Source: Botryllus schlosseri
Lineage: Eukaryota; Chordata; Ascidiacea; Stolidobranchia; Styelidae
Assembly (NCBI GenBank): GCA_000444245.1
Contig: ATSW01019385.1
Span: 1 to 24,213, forward strand
Direction of reading: 5' to 3'
Length of the DNA stretch: 24,213 nt
The first letter of the stretch is position 1, and each line of letters opens with the position of its first letter. Positions 1 to 10,254 of the stretch are shown piece after piece. Made by a program: the position numbers and the translations under genes. The notes beneath the pieces are model-generated. The model worked only from the letters and a program-made list of their open reading frames with translations. It had not been told where the DNA came from and searched no databases.

Positions 1-1090
1 TACGTAGTTTTGACATGGCTTTAAAATTGCAACTTGTGATTTAGTAGAAATTTGCATCATAACTTCTACTACTTGAGTGGAAATGCCGACTCCTTTGGCC
101 GACCCTGGTTATTACTACATATTTTCTTGCGATATTACACGTTGATTGATTAGACAAGCAACACGCTTCTATATCATTCTTCGATGCGAAGATATTGCTA
201 TTGTAAGACTTGTTTTCATTGTGAGACAAGTATTCAAATCGGAGCACTTTGTCTGGCGTGTGAACTCGGTGTGAAGTTCCGGTGTGAAAAGTAAATAGAC
301 ACAACTATTGTGGTCGTCTTAGCTAATCTTATCCCTGTTTCAGTACACGAGAATTGACTGAAATCTATTTTTGCGGACATTTTGTCTCTTTTCTTGGCTT
401 GCTCTGGAATTGAAAGTTGAAAGAAGAGAAATCTACTGCGTTTTAGTTGATTGATCTTAATTTATACCACATTTTAACCGGCCCCAATCTTGGAAATGTG
501 TCGGATTTAGAATATCTATGAACTAGCATCATTAATCTCTGTCAAATAGTCGACTATTATTTTATCCAAATTAAGTATTGAAAATTATGTAGCGTATAAA
601 TTTTCTCGCTGTGCTAGGATCTTCGATCACTCCTACTTCGAGATGCAACCGTAATCCTAGTGGACAGTTTTTCAAGATGCTCGATTATCGTCTATAATAC
701 TAAACCTATATGTTTACTCAATAGTCGTTGGTTACTCTTTATGTAGTTTCTACCAATCTACCATGATATATTCATGTTTTGATTTAGATTTAATTATATA
801 TATTTTTTACAAAATTTGACACATCCTGCCTGCGGTACTCACTGTGTTATATCTAAAGTGTACACAATATATATCCAATTACTCCTAACATATGCAGACT
901 CGTTGATCAGCAGATCACTTTATGGTGCGGCTTGATCTCGCAGTTTCTGTACCGATATATTATGCATATTTTATCTAATGCTATTCATTTTATATCATAA
1001 TTCTTTCACACACTACATTCGATCGATAAATTTTTTAATTCCGTGATTTAATTTTTGCACAATGAATAAATTCTGTCCTTTCTCTTATAG
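1..1090 (+). other. SYDE intron (right part), no exon seen
   Basis: AT-rich sequence before the first SYDE exon. I see no open frame with plausible splice sites. Its first 110 bases contain a diverged inverted copy of a repeat that recurs at about 18163-18250. Confidence 0.6.
35..112 (-). repeat. Dispersed repeat, copy 1 (inverted)
   Basis: Read on the minus strand, this shows CAGGGTCGG ... CACTCAA ... ATGATGCAAATTTCTACT in the same order and spacing as the plus strand at 18163-18250. Sequence between these blocks is diverged. The family is unknown to me. Confidence 0.5.
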
Positions 1091-1471
1091 GCCAAATTGG
1101 AAGAGGCGAACGACCTGTACCTGAGCCTCTACGCCTGGGAGTCGGAAAACCAGCACAAAGAATTGGGCAAGGCCCGCTTGCCGATATCAGAACTCATGAG
1201 CGATCAGCTAGGCGTCGCGTTGAGACTGGCCGTAAAGCTGGAACCACGCGGGACCATTTACGTCAAGGTTTGTCGGTCGCTTCCCACTTCAATTTCGAAT
1301 CTTCAACGTCTCGATTTCGTGCAGTTGAGTCTGGAGGACTCGTCGAAACTGGAAGGGCCCCGGGTTTTCGGCGCCGACTTGCAGAGCATTCTGGACCGGG
1401 AAAAGTCTGGCTTGCCGATACCCCTGCTGGTGCGAGACTGTATCAGGGAGGTGGAACAACGTGGAATGGCC
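1091..1471 (+). CDS. SYDE: SYDE exon A: end of C2 domain and start of RhoGAP
   Basis: Acceptor TCTCTTATAG before 1091 and donor GTGAGT after 1471; 127 whole codons, phase 0 at both ends. Residues 45-60 ([16 protein letters not shown]) match the C2-domain end strand of SYDE proteins. Residues 91-97 (RVFGADL) open the RhoGAP fold. C2 and RhoGAP are joined within one exon by a linker of about 30 residues. No start codon is needed because the gene continues upstream out of the window. Confidence 0.92.
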
Positions 1472-4400
1472 GTGAGTAGAACTTCAGTGAAAATAGCCTG
1501 AAATGTTTTGCATCAATAGATCAAGATCTATGGTCAACACATGAAATTGCACTGCATGTTATCAATCCTGATCACCGCAAATGCAAAGCATCCAAATTCG
1601 GATGACAGTTTAAACTGTTTTCTAAATATAGAATAAGATCTATGGCTGACGCTTGAAATTGCAATGCAAAGCAGCCAAATTTAATGTTCAACAGTTTCGT
1701 AGTATAATATGTAGTATTAGTATACACATAAATTTATATACTCTCGGTGACCTCCAGAATTTGTCACCCCAGCTCTGTGTTACTTTTTTCCTTGCGGCGA
1801 GTTGCTTATATCACGTTTCTTTGTCAGGACGGATTTCGAGCCCACTTGTTAACTGTTCAGTAGGCTTTGATGTCTGTTTGTGTTTGTAGTTTGCAGTAGA
1901 GCACTCCTTGCATCAGCCCCTTGCGCCCGCATATTTCACACTCTCTGTTTGGTTACTCTTAAATCCTCCCGGATAAAAGTTAGCTCGTTGATGCATGATG
2001 CAAATTACTTGAAACTCAGCTTCCGTTATTGCTACTGCCCTACTGCGTGTCGAAGTATACTTCCAGTAATCTGTGAAAGACAACAGTACGGAAATAATGG
2101 AATTGGTACCAATTTTACTGCATAGTTTCTTCTTCCCACTAAATGTCTATCAATCATTCATCCAATGAAGCCTTAATTCTGCCAGAGAAAGCCCTAACGG
2201 AATGCTTGAAAGATTATATGGCATCAGTTTAGTGTTCATGAAATATTTCAAACGGAGTTGGCAGTATTATGTGTGGTTTGCAATTGTCAATCACTCTAGT
2301 CTCGCTTGAGTGTTATACTCCTTTACTTTGCAATCTTTGACATGTGCGATCAGGATATCATTGTCAACTTGTGTGATAATCTGCGTTCAACAGCTGTATG
2401 ATTGGTCTGCTGGCGTTAGCAATAAAGAGGATTGCAATTTATTGAACATAATAGAAGTTCAGGCACATTTTTGAAATCATTGTGGTATTTTATTGTCTTG
2501 TTAAAATGTGTGACAAATTGTACGTGTTCACTTAGTTTGACTACAGCTTTTTGTTTTATTTTAGATTGTCGGCATTTACCGGCTATGCGGTTCTGCGATT
2601 GCAAAGCGTGAATTACGTGCGAAATACGAAATGGATTCCACGAAGGTCGCTTTATGCCCAGATCACTATCCAGACGTGAATGTCATCACTGGTCAGCTGT
2701 CTTCTATTGTGATTCTCCTATTACCATCCTTGTTATTTTTAGCCGAGTTTAGTAATGAACAATTACTACTTTGGTTCTAATCCCCACCGCCGTTTGATTA
2801 CAAGTTTGAACCACTTCTTTAACTTTCGTTTGATTATAATTATAATCCAGCTATAAGCTAGTTTCGCATTAAGTCAATAAGCGCGCAGCGTTAGGCCGTT
2901 AGCACAGCGCTAATTAAAGTCTAGACCTCGTCTGGTTTTTCTGCATCGTGAATATGTAGCAAACTTGTGCTTGGTAACATCTGACAATTCTGACGTGCTG
3001 GCATTGGGTTCGGTCCGTAATTTGAGTCGGCTATTTGAAGTTAAGCTGGCTTAAATTGGGTTTGTAAATCCTCGTTTATTGTTTTGTAAGTATTTCAATT
3101 TCGCGATAATCCCGGGGTAAGACCAGTGTGATGTATCGAGTCATATTAGAATGCGGAGAGTGATGTTATCTATTTGTAAATTCCGTTCTCGTTTTAGGGA
3201 TACTGAAGGACTTTCTCCGAGAATTGCCACAGCCTCTTCTACCGCCCGAGTTATTGGAGGCCGTTACTCAGTGCATGGGCGATTACGCGGGTAATCTCAT
3301 TTTTATTTGTGAATCTGCGGTTTAGCTGCCTACCAAATGGCTATGTGAAAAATTGCATACCTTGCAGTTTTTTGCCCGTGAATCACTCGCTCTGTCTGGC
3401 TTGTTGGGAAACTAGACGTGGTGATGTCTGGGCGTGCGTGGTTTATTATTCCGAGACATTCCATTACAATTTTCATATACATTTGTACAGTTGATACTAG
3501 ATAACCTTACTTGCCAAGCTGCAGTTATTTTGCTTTCGAGTAGCAAAATAATATTGTGCCAGTTGGTAAGTCTGTAGCTAACTAAAATTTACCTTGTGTG
3601 GTAGTTGGATTTTTATGAGTGACCTTGTGCGGTGTGCTGCCCTACGTAGTACCGATTCATGGTCAAAGTATGGTTGCTCTGTGAATAATTTTAGAAAACA
3701 AAAATAGCCAAAATTACTGTAGGTCCGAGGGCATGGCACAAGTTTTACGGGGTTATATTCTTAAAACCCATAAATCAGCTCAATTTTCTTTACTTACTTG
3801 ACCAAGTTTCGTGATTCTGTTAACTAGACCATTGCACTTATGCGTTTTCACTGCTTTCATCTTGAGAGTAAACTATAAAAAGACACACCTTGAACTTTAT
3901 ATTATGAAGTCATCGTATATAGCATAAAATATCTTAATTACCGCACGATACAGCAACGGATTATAGTACACTGTACCTTACCCGATAAACAATTCTTCTC
4001 CATGAGAATAGCAAAAATAGCTTATCACCGTACTTACCTTCAACACAAAATTTTACCCCACAACGAGGTATTAAAGGAATCAAAATTCCTGCATGCTTGG
4101 TGAGATGTCTGTATACCGTGCGAAGAATTCACGCCTCAGTGCGGTCATGCAACCGAGATTGGCTTTGCAATTTATGAGACTATCCCAAATCCAATCTTCA
4201 TTGCATGCTTTATTGCTGCCCGAAGCAATGCACTTATGCACTTCTTAACCAATTCATATCGTTACTCGTAGTCATTTTGATTTATCTTGGAACTCAAATT
4301 GGTTTTCCTCAAGCGACTTTCATTGATTACTGCGCCAACGGGGCCAGTAATGAAAGTACTCCCACTACTTTCTCAGAGTACTAGAGACTTTGCATATCCA

Positions 4401-7400
4401 TACCACTCGCTCGCATGTTTTCAGACAACGTTCAAATCTATTTTGCATTTTTTTAAGCAAATCACAAATTGTATACTGTAAAGTAGAATGTAGGATTGGT
4501 TCGCATAATGTCACCAATGAAATTGTCGCTTAGATGTAGCTGTAAATGAATGTATTTTACGAAAGTACATTCATTGTGTTTTCAGTCATGTATGTTGTAA
4601 GTTGTTTAATCTTAATTTCTTCAATTTTGAGAGTTGCCGGGTGCTAAAAATGCACGATGACCACCCCCTCCCATGCCACATATTCACTTTTTATTTTCCA
4701 CCGAGCTAGAATTAAGGACACTGCTTCTACCCCAGTAGCCATTCCGATTACTTTGACCGTCTCTGCCATTACCGCTATAAATTTGCAGTATTTGATGGTG
4801 GTCGAGAGTTAGAGTCACATTAGAATTTTCCATTTCAGACGCGAGCGACGACTCTAATCTGCTGTCGACCTTTGACGTCGCCACAAACGGTCACGACGCG
4901 GAAACCTCGGCCAAGCGCCATTCCAGCGTGATGCTGAGACTCGTCGAGATAGAGAAATGCGTCTCACTGCCGCCCGCCGAAAAGGCGACGCTGTATGCGT
5001 TGCTGAACCATCTGAAACGGATATCGGCCAATCACGAGAGGAACAAGATGACGTGCCAGAATCTGGCGGTTTGCTTTGGGCCGGTGTTGCTGGGTTCTGT
5101 GAACTCTCCGCCTGCCAAAGGGTGAGTTAATCCTCGATGGGTTGCATCGCACCATACAAAACGTGGTACTCAGCTACACATGTTAGTGGCAATGACATTT
5201 CTGTGTGGTCGTGATCAACCCACCCACAGTATCACCACAAGTAGGCTACAATGGAATAAGCATGATTGAAAAAATACCAGAATATGGTTAACGTGGCAGA
5301 ATTCTGGCATCACACACTAGCTTTGATTTGAAAGTGCTAGTCCTGGCCCTTGGCCGCTACAGTTGGGGTGGCTGTTTTCTGTGTTGTGTTGCGTTGTGTA
5401 TTGTGTTGTGTTGTTCTTGGAATACCGGGAAGGGAAGCTAATTTATGCGAAGTGAGGTGCGCGGTTTTTCTTGTCGTTTATAAGGAAAATGAGCGTATTT
5501 ACACTGGCAAGATTAAGGTCAGGGTGTTGGCCGTCTGGCGATCTCACGGCCATTGACACTTCATTTTACAACAAAAAACTGTGACGTTAACGGCAGTGAA
5601 TGGGATTTTCTTGTATCTTGTGAGAATTTGTTGTAAAACCTGTATTTTATTATTCTCCCGTAAAATTTACGTGTTGTTTGAACGATAGGAGAGAGCGGTG
5701 TCCCTGTCATTTTTCGGTATTTGTGCCGGGCACGATGATTAGAGAATTCAGATCCAAGTCGAGTATCGATTGTAAGGATTCCAGTTTAGTAGGGGGAGCT
5801 GATTTTTTTAATAATTAAAAAGTAGGCGCTCACACCGAGGTTTTATTGACGAAAAATATAGTTTCATTATCAACGACAGTACCCCGAAACCTCAATTCTA
5901 CGTATCTTAGCAACTAAAAATGAAACGTGTTGCACAAGACTAGGAACGTTTGAGTATTGTGTTACGGACAACCTCTGTGGTTATTACATCATTATAGGTG
6001 GTACTGGAATACTCCAGTTTAATACTACCCAGACCTGGTTGATATCGGAAACGTTGTTTCGAACCGACGAATAATTTCATCGTTTTTCGATTGCAGCTTG
6101 GATCTGAACGCCGCGATCGGATTCAAGCAACACATACAAGTGCTCAACTTCATGGTGTCCAATTGGCCTGCCGAACCGGTCCGCTTGTCTGATTTTGAGA
6201 CGGCCACCACGGCGAACAAGACGGGCGAGAATTCCGAATCAGGTACGTGACCCTTGACTCCTGGTCCTTGCCACGGTTTGTGACAAGACTTTGTGAGTGT
6301 AGTCCACAATGCTACTCAAGTAATGTTGTAAATATCTACTCAATTACGAATAGAATTTGCGATTTCTGACTCGTGTTGAAACTAAATATAAAATGACAGA
6401 TCAAAACATTATTCAAGTACATAGTCTTAAAGAGTACATTTGCCGAGGTGGCTTATTCTTTTAGTGCTAAACCAGAAGGGGATACTTTCAAAATATCAAT
6501 ATGCTTCTTTGCTGAGACGCTGCTAATACAGCAATTTTCGGAAATATAATCTGTTTTCGCAAAGGTATCACGTTCTTTCCAATTCTCGACTAGTTTCTGA
6601 CAATTGCCCCTGACGAGTGTCAGCCCAAAATTTTGGTAATATTTTGGATATGAATACACTCTTCAACAGGATATTGAAGTTCTGTAGCTCTAAGAAGCTC
6701 TCTGGTTGATATTATGATTTCATGTAGACGAATTTGCTCGATAGCTTTCTAGACTTTTATCAACTGAAATTCGGCTACAAGGAACCAAGGCATGCACTTT
6801 CAAGCACAGACATAAGTAATTGAGGTGCGAACAGAATGAACAGAACGAAATAAACTCATTACAGTAATCATTGTTTAGACACCAAGTGTCTTGAGCGATC
6901 AGCACAAATAATATGAAAAAGTTGAGATACTTCATTAGTGACCACCTGTTTGTTATTTTCTGGCAGGTCATGCGTCTGCGTCGCACAGGATCAGCACGGT
7001 CAGCCTTACCAGGAGGATAAGCTGGTTTCCGCAAGGTATGGACGACACGGACGATACCGACGGCGAGATGTTGGACGTGGAACCGTTTTATCACGGCGAT
7101 AACTTTGTGTTTCGACATTCGCAACGCAGCGGTTCGCTGGTGAGTTTTGGTGGTTTTTGCTGTGTCACAGTCCTTTGATGTGTGTTATGTTTGTGGAAGG
7201 ACTTTTACGAGTGGTCTTATTGGAAAGGAATTTGGTTTGGTGCGTCGTTAAAAGTGCTTGCTTGGTGACTTTTCCTTGGCGATGTGGTGTTGTTGTGTGT
7301 CGTGTTGTAGGTTCTCCGACTGCTACTTTTACTTGTACTTTTTGATTTGTCTCGAGTGCCTATTTTCATTGCTTGCGGTTATGATTCTAGTTTGGAAACA

Positions 7401-7965
7401 AAACTATGCCTAGAATACTTACCTTTTTCATCAAAAATTAAGTGAATTGTTTTCGTATTGGTCAAAAGACTTTCTGATAAATTTTCCCTTGCATTACTAA
7501 CCCCTGTCATGTCGTACAATACAGCTGAGGTTTTCGTGAAATTGGTTCAAAGATATCCCTACACTAATTTCTACTTTACTACTCAATCTATAGCCTACTT
7601 TACATCCAAAATGTGAAAAATAAGTGGCTTTGCCTAAAAACTGTAAGTAGAAGAGGGAGTGCTCTGGAGCACTCTAAAAGCATAATCGCTTCAGTTAATA
7701 CTGCACCAGCTACGAGCAGGTCAGATGGAAAATTCTGGTCGCATGAAATCTTTCTGGCAATGAAGTACTGCCTATGATATGGCTATTCTGATCTATCCAT
7801 CATATAATCGCATCGCGATGCCCAAAACTGAGAAGGGCCTCACAGATTGATTTGTTAATCACCCTCTGAAAGTGTACACTATATATTTTTTCATTCCAGA
7901 CCGATATCCTGGAATCCAACATCGACGGAGCCGGAGAAGATGGCGACTTTGACACTGAAGTCTGA
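1091..7965 (+). CDS. SYDE: SYDE/SYD-1-family Rho GTPase-activating protein, 3' part (7 coding exons)
   Basis: Spliced gene whose seven visible exons (1091-1471, 2565-2691, 3198-3290, 4839-5121, 6097-6242, 6967-7139, 7900-7965) total 1269 nt, or 422 residues plus stop, with compatible phases at every junction. Numbering from the first visible residue: 1-60 is the end of a C2 domain, 89-315 a RhoGAP domain. The arginine finger lies in GIYRLCGSA (R133), and [17 protein letters not shown] (269-285) carries the conserved Asn/FGP segment. [22 protein letters not shown] and the closing [17 protein letters not shown]-type helix match the vertebrate SYDE1/SYDE2 layout. Known role of the family: activating GTP hydrolysis by Rho/Rac/Cdc42-type GTPases, with SYD-1 acting in presynaptic assembly. 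The N-terminal part lies left of the window. Which vertebrate paralogue is closer cannot be judged here; many invertebrates have a single gene. Confidence 0.93.
1472..2564 (+). other. SYDE intron A/B
   Basis: GTGAGT...TTTTAG intron of 1093 nt. Apart from a short tandem duplication near its start (1524-1668) I see no gene or transposon end. Confidence 0.8.
1524..1668 (+). repeat. Imperfect direct duplication, period 112 bp
   Basis: AGATCTATGG...TGAAATTGCA.TGCA at 1524-1556 recurs at 1636-1668 with a few changes. AATGCAAAGCA.CCAAATT also recurs after each unit. It is intronic and probably an old local tandem duplication. Confidence 0.65.
2565..2691 (+). CDS. SYDE: SYDE exon B: RhoGAP arginine-finger exon
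   Basis: Acceptor TTTTATTTTAG before 2565. Encodes [10 protein letters not shown] with the catalytic arginine, then KRELR and DVNVITG. The exon ends in phase 1 at 2691 before GTCAGC, a weak donor with C at +3, but homology fixes the junction because the next exon continues as [11 protein letters not shown]. Confidence 0.92.
2692..3197 (+). other. SYDE intron B/C
   Basis: Intron of 506 nt with a weak GTCAGC donor and CGTTTTAG acceptor. It contains a GC-rich imperfect repeat around 2882-2912 (GCGCAGCGTTAG and GTTAGCACAGCGC), a possible short transposon end. Otherwise featureless. Confidence 0.7.
3198..3290 (+). CDS. SYDE: SYDE exon C: Rho[12 protein letters not shown] helix
   Basis: Acceptor CGTTTTAG, donor GTAATC. 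Two bases complete the glycine of VITG, then 30 codons and one base follow. [14 protein letters not shown] is the classic RhoGAP segment that contacts the GTPase switch regions. Confidence 0.92.
3291..4838 (+). other. SYDE intron C/D
   Basis: Intron of 1548 nt, GTAATC...TTTCAG. No coding sequence seen. It holds a perfect 10-bp hairpin at 4545-4575. Confidence 0.75.
4545..4575. repeat. Perfect hairpin, 10-bp stem
   Basis: AATGAATGTA, 11-nt loop, then TACATTCATT. The stem is AT-rich and intronic. It could be chance or a minute foldback; no function is implied. Confidence 0.6.
4839..5121 (+). CDS. SYDE: SYDE exon D: acidic insert and RhoGAP core
   Basis: Acceptor CCATTTCAG, donor GTGAGT. It starts with an acidic, Ser/Asn-rich insert (residues 201-228: D-A-S-D-D-S ... 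AKRHSS). It then gives [19 protein letters not shown] and [17 protein letters not shown], the RhoGAP helices with the conserved asparagine. Vertebrate SYDE proteins also have a variable loop at this place. Confidence 0.93.
5122..6096 (+). other. SYDE intron D/E
   Basis: Intron of 975 nt, GTGAGT...TTGCAG. It includes a TG-rich low-complexity tract at about 5378-5420. No other feature seen. Confidence 0.8.
5378..5420 (+). repeat. TGTTGTG-rich low-complexity tract
   Basis: Repeated GTGTTGTGTTG words with interruptions, a degenerate microsatellite. It creates a spurious Val/Cys-rich open frame in this intron. Confidence 0.7.
6097..6242 (+). CDS. SYDE: SYDE exon E: end of RhoGAP domain
   Basis: Acceptor CGATTGCAG, donor [23 protein letters not shown] corresponds to the last RhoGAP helix of SYDE proteins (human SYDE1 has a similar KHHIEVLHYLLQSWP segment). 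A polar tail with [13 protein letters not shown] follows. Entry phase 2, exit phase 1. Confidence 0.9.
6243..6966 (+). other. SYDE intron E/F with one interspersed repeat
   Basis: Intron of 724 nt, GTACGT...GGCAG. Its middle carries a reverse-oriented copy of the interspersed repeat described at 9721; the rest is unremarkable. Confidence 0.75.
6556..6700 (-). repeat. Interspersed repeat family R1, copy 1
   Basis: Read on the minus strand it shows the family landmarks in order: GAACTTCAATATCC, GGGCTGACACTCGTCAGGGG, GAGAATTGGAAAGAACGTG. The orientation is opposite to the copies at 9721, 11471 and 16153. Confidence 0.75.
6967..7139 (+). CDS. SYDE: SYDE exon F: post-GAP tail
   Basis: Acceptor TTTCTGGCAG, donor GTGAGT. 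Encodes a basic/Ser-rich stretch ([19 protein letters not shown]), possibly a phosphorylated or membrane-proximal segment. The acidic run [20 protein letters not shown] follows. SYDE family C-termini are low-complexity, so support rests on frame, splice sites and base composition. Confidence 0.86.
7140..7899 (+). other. SYDE last intron
   Basis: Intron of 760 nt, GTGAGT...TTCCAG. No gene, RNA or transposon end seen. Confidence 0.8.
7900..7965 (+). CDS. SYDE: SYDE last exon: acidic C-terminus ending DTEV
   Basis: Acceptor TTTTTTCATTCCAG before 7900; 21 codons and TGA at 7963-7965. The protein ends in an acidic tail, ...[10 protein letters not shown]. The last four residues fit a class I PDZ ligand (Ser/Thr-X-hydrophobic at the end). 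Frame and phase 0 agree with the previous exon. Confidence 0.85.
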   Translation, partial: TDILESNIDGAGEDGDFDTEV

Positions 7966-9120
7966 GACGTCTGTCTTCCGTCTCTACACACTCGATTACC
8001 TCATCGACACAGCTTGCTAAGCATTGTATTGCATCTTTTTTCCTTTGTTCCTTCTTTTTTTCTTTTCCCAGTGTTTTTCATTACGGTGACTATTAGCCTT
8101 GATCAAACTAGTTGTGTTATCCTGACTGTACAAACGAAGAGTATCAAGGTACTATTATTTTTCTTTACTGCCAAGTCATATATAAGAGTAGTTCTCTATG
8201 AGTACCATACACAACGAGAAAAGAATAGATTCTAATTTCACTTTGTTCAATGTACAATTACATGATGGTGCTGAAACGAATTTGAGAGTCTTTGTTTGCG
8301 TGTGCCCAGGGGTGAGTTGCAGAGCGGGGATAGTCAGTAACAGTTCTACTTCATACTTACTCAATGATTTTAGAAACAAGGACAACACTAGTCACTATTT
8401 GGGGTACTATCGATAGCTGCTGTGACAACCTCTTCTCGACGCTGACCTGCTTTTAGGAATTGTTGACGAAGTACACACAATCTTGACACATCTGCCTTGA
8501 TTCAATATCAATCATTTCTTGGAATATAAATCATCCTGCCCAATGCATTGTACTTCTAGGCAGATCTTTGCAACTAAATAATCAGTGCACTGTTTACCCT
8601 GATAAAATATCAAATATCTGGCATCGTTCTGGATGATTGCAGTGTATTACGTTGGTATCATCTTCCCAAAAAATATCATATGTGCTTACTATACTCTAAA
8701 TTTGATTTGATAACCATTGTACACAGTGGACTAGTGAAAATAGATTATTTTTTTGCTAAATGTCGAATATAATGTAAGAAAAAATAACTATAGAAACCTC
8801 TGAGAAACATACACAGTCATAAGGTTGCATTCTCCGCTGCTATACAAGTCTAACGACGTCGTACATAAATGTCGCATATTTGGCACATTACCGACCGCAC
8901 AGCTATTGTCAGATACAGTTATCACTTCAGAACTGAAAGGAGTAGTAATTGTCAATTCATTGCGAGCTAAATGAAATATATTCGTTGAAATTCATAAGTG
9001 CGTTGAAAAAGATAACACAGTGCAATCTAAGGCAGAACTACCGTATGTGATAAAGAGCTTCACTAAAAAGTTCTTATTTGAACTAATTTACAATCTGCAT
9101 ATTGCGTGAAGGATATCGCT
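7966..9120. other. Interval between the converging SYDE and TTLL7 genes
   Basis: It should hold the SYDE 3' untranslated region and, from the other side, possibly that of TTLL7. I found no exact AATAAA on either strand by eye; weak variants such as GATAAA near 8600 exist, so cleavage sites cannot be placed. No coding signal seen. Confidence 0.6.
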
Positions 9121-9220
9121 TCACCGGTACGCGTGGTACTCCGTGATGAGTCTGGAATAGGTTTTCACCACCTGTAGTTCTTTCCGCGCCATTCCCTGTA
9201 CTTTTTCGAATATCCGATTA
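9121..9220 (-). CDS. TTLL7: Candidate alternative last exon of TTLL7
   Basis: GC-richer than its surroundings. With acceptor GCCAACAG, one base completes the codon left by the GTAAGT donor at 10060. It encodes NRIFEKVQGMARKELQVV, then KTYSRLITEYHAYR and TGA (9123-9121). The product looks helical and protein-like, but I recognise no homology to the vertebrate TTLL7 end. The open frame extends upstream to another possible acceptor at 9250, which would give the wrong phase. An unrelated or missed intermediate exon is possible. Confidence 0.45.
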
Positions 9221-9249
9221 CTGTTGGCGGACCGTCGCTCTGGCGTCGG

Positions 9250-10053
9250 CTAAATTCTGTTTGACGTGGCGAAAATGTAGATCTATGAATCAAAATGAAA
9301 TGAAAGAATTATTGAATTTGGTAACCGAAGGCAAAAAATATTAAAAGTTGACAAATACATGCACGCCAAAGATGAAATACCCGAGCTTTGAGATTATAAG
9401 CAGAAGTAGGAATTACAAGGCATGTCAAAACTACTATAAGTGGAAGTGAAAATGAAAGATCTGACAAGAATGAAAGTGAGTACTGAGTAGCTTCAAAAAG
9501 TAGATTAAGTCGAAGGGTCACATACTTTTAGCCGTGAATTAAAGGCGGCTGCTTTCAAAATTGCAAGATGTATCATTACATCTGATGAAAATTGACTATA
9601 ATGACACTAAAAACAGACGGAATCTTGGAAAAATTTACGAGTTCCCGTTTTATCTGGGCTATTTCACTCATAAAAGTTATACGAACTCATTCTATATTTC
9701 AAAATCGAAATTGTAAAACGAGCTTCTTGGAGGCAGAGAACTTCAATACACAATTAAATAGTATAATCATATTGAAATTAAGCCAAATATTTTCGACTGA
9801 CACTCGCCAGGGGTAATCACCAGCAACTAGCATAGAATTCGAAAGAACATTGTATATCAACAATCGTATCACAAGATATGACGTCACCGGCATGGAATTT
9901 CGAATAATCGTGGCGAAGAGATCGCGATCAATGTACTATTTTAGATGGCACACGAACTCCTGTAGGCACAGAATTGGTTGGTACACATAACCACGTAAGT
10001 AACTAATGAAGCAGCAAAACACACTTGTGTACTGCTACCCCTACTCTTGCATT
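9250..10053 (-). other. TTLL7 3' intron or 3' flank with one R1 repeat
   Basis: This is an intron if the GTAAGT at 10059-10054 is used; otherwise it is 3' untranslated or intergenic DNA. It contains an R1 repeat copy at 9721-9893. A 70-codon hydrophobic minus-strand frame near 9400 has no splice or homology support. Confidence 0.6.
9721..9893 (+). repeat. Interspersed repeat family R1, copy 2
   Basis: Order of landmarks: AGCTTCTTGGAGG, GAACTTCAATACACAATT, CATATTGAAATTAA, TGACACTCGCCAGGGGTAAT, AGCAACTAG, GAAAGAACATTGTATATCAA, GACGTCACC. About 175 bp, intronic. No coding capacity and no tRNA-like head, so it is probably a MITE-type element. Confidence 0.75.
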
Positions 10054-10055
10054 AC

Positions 10056-10254
10056 TTACTTTCTGCCATACGCGTCCAGTCCGTCGCACGAAAACGAAGC
10101 CCTCAATTTGACAGGCTGCAGTTCGACACCGTGAGTGAACTGATATACAATCAACAGGCAGTCTTTGCACAGCTGTGCAACTCTGACAGATATGCCTTGG
10201 TCTGTTTGGGACATATTTTGCTTTCCGCGCGTCAAGGATTTTTCCCAGGAATTT
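10056..10254 (-). CDS. TTLL7: TTLL7 coding exon 17 (stop or further splicing)
   Basis: Acceptor TTTCTTCGAAG after a 58-nt intron. Encodes NSWEKSLTRG and VAQLCKDCLLIVYQF; the spacing from W to LC (27 residues) equals human exactly. Read through, it ends ...LDAYGRK and TAA (10058-10056). That TAA lies within a perfect GTAAGT donor (10059-10054), so the transcript may instead be spliced at 10060 to a later exon. Confidence 0.9.

Noticed and set aside
4964-5155. Minus-strand Arg-rich frame opposite SYDE exon D
   Set aside because: Antisense shadow of the RhoGAP exon; its composition follows from the codon bias of the real strand.
6025-6309. 94-codon minus-strand frame opposite SYDE exon E
   Set aside because: Antisense to a well-supported exon and without family resemblance.
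9309-9521. 70-codon hydrophobic minus-strand frame
   Set aside because: AT-rich Leu/Phe/Ser composition expected by chance; no splice or homology support.
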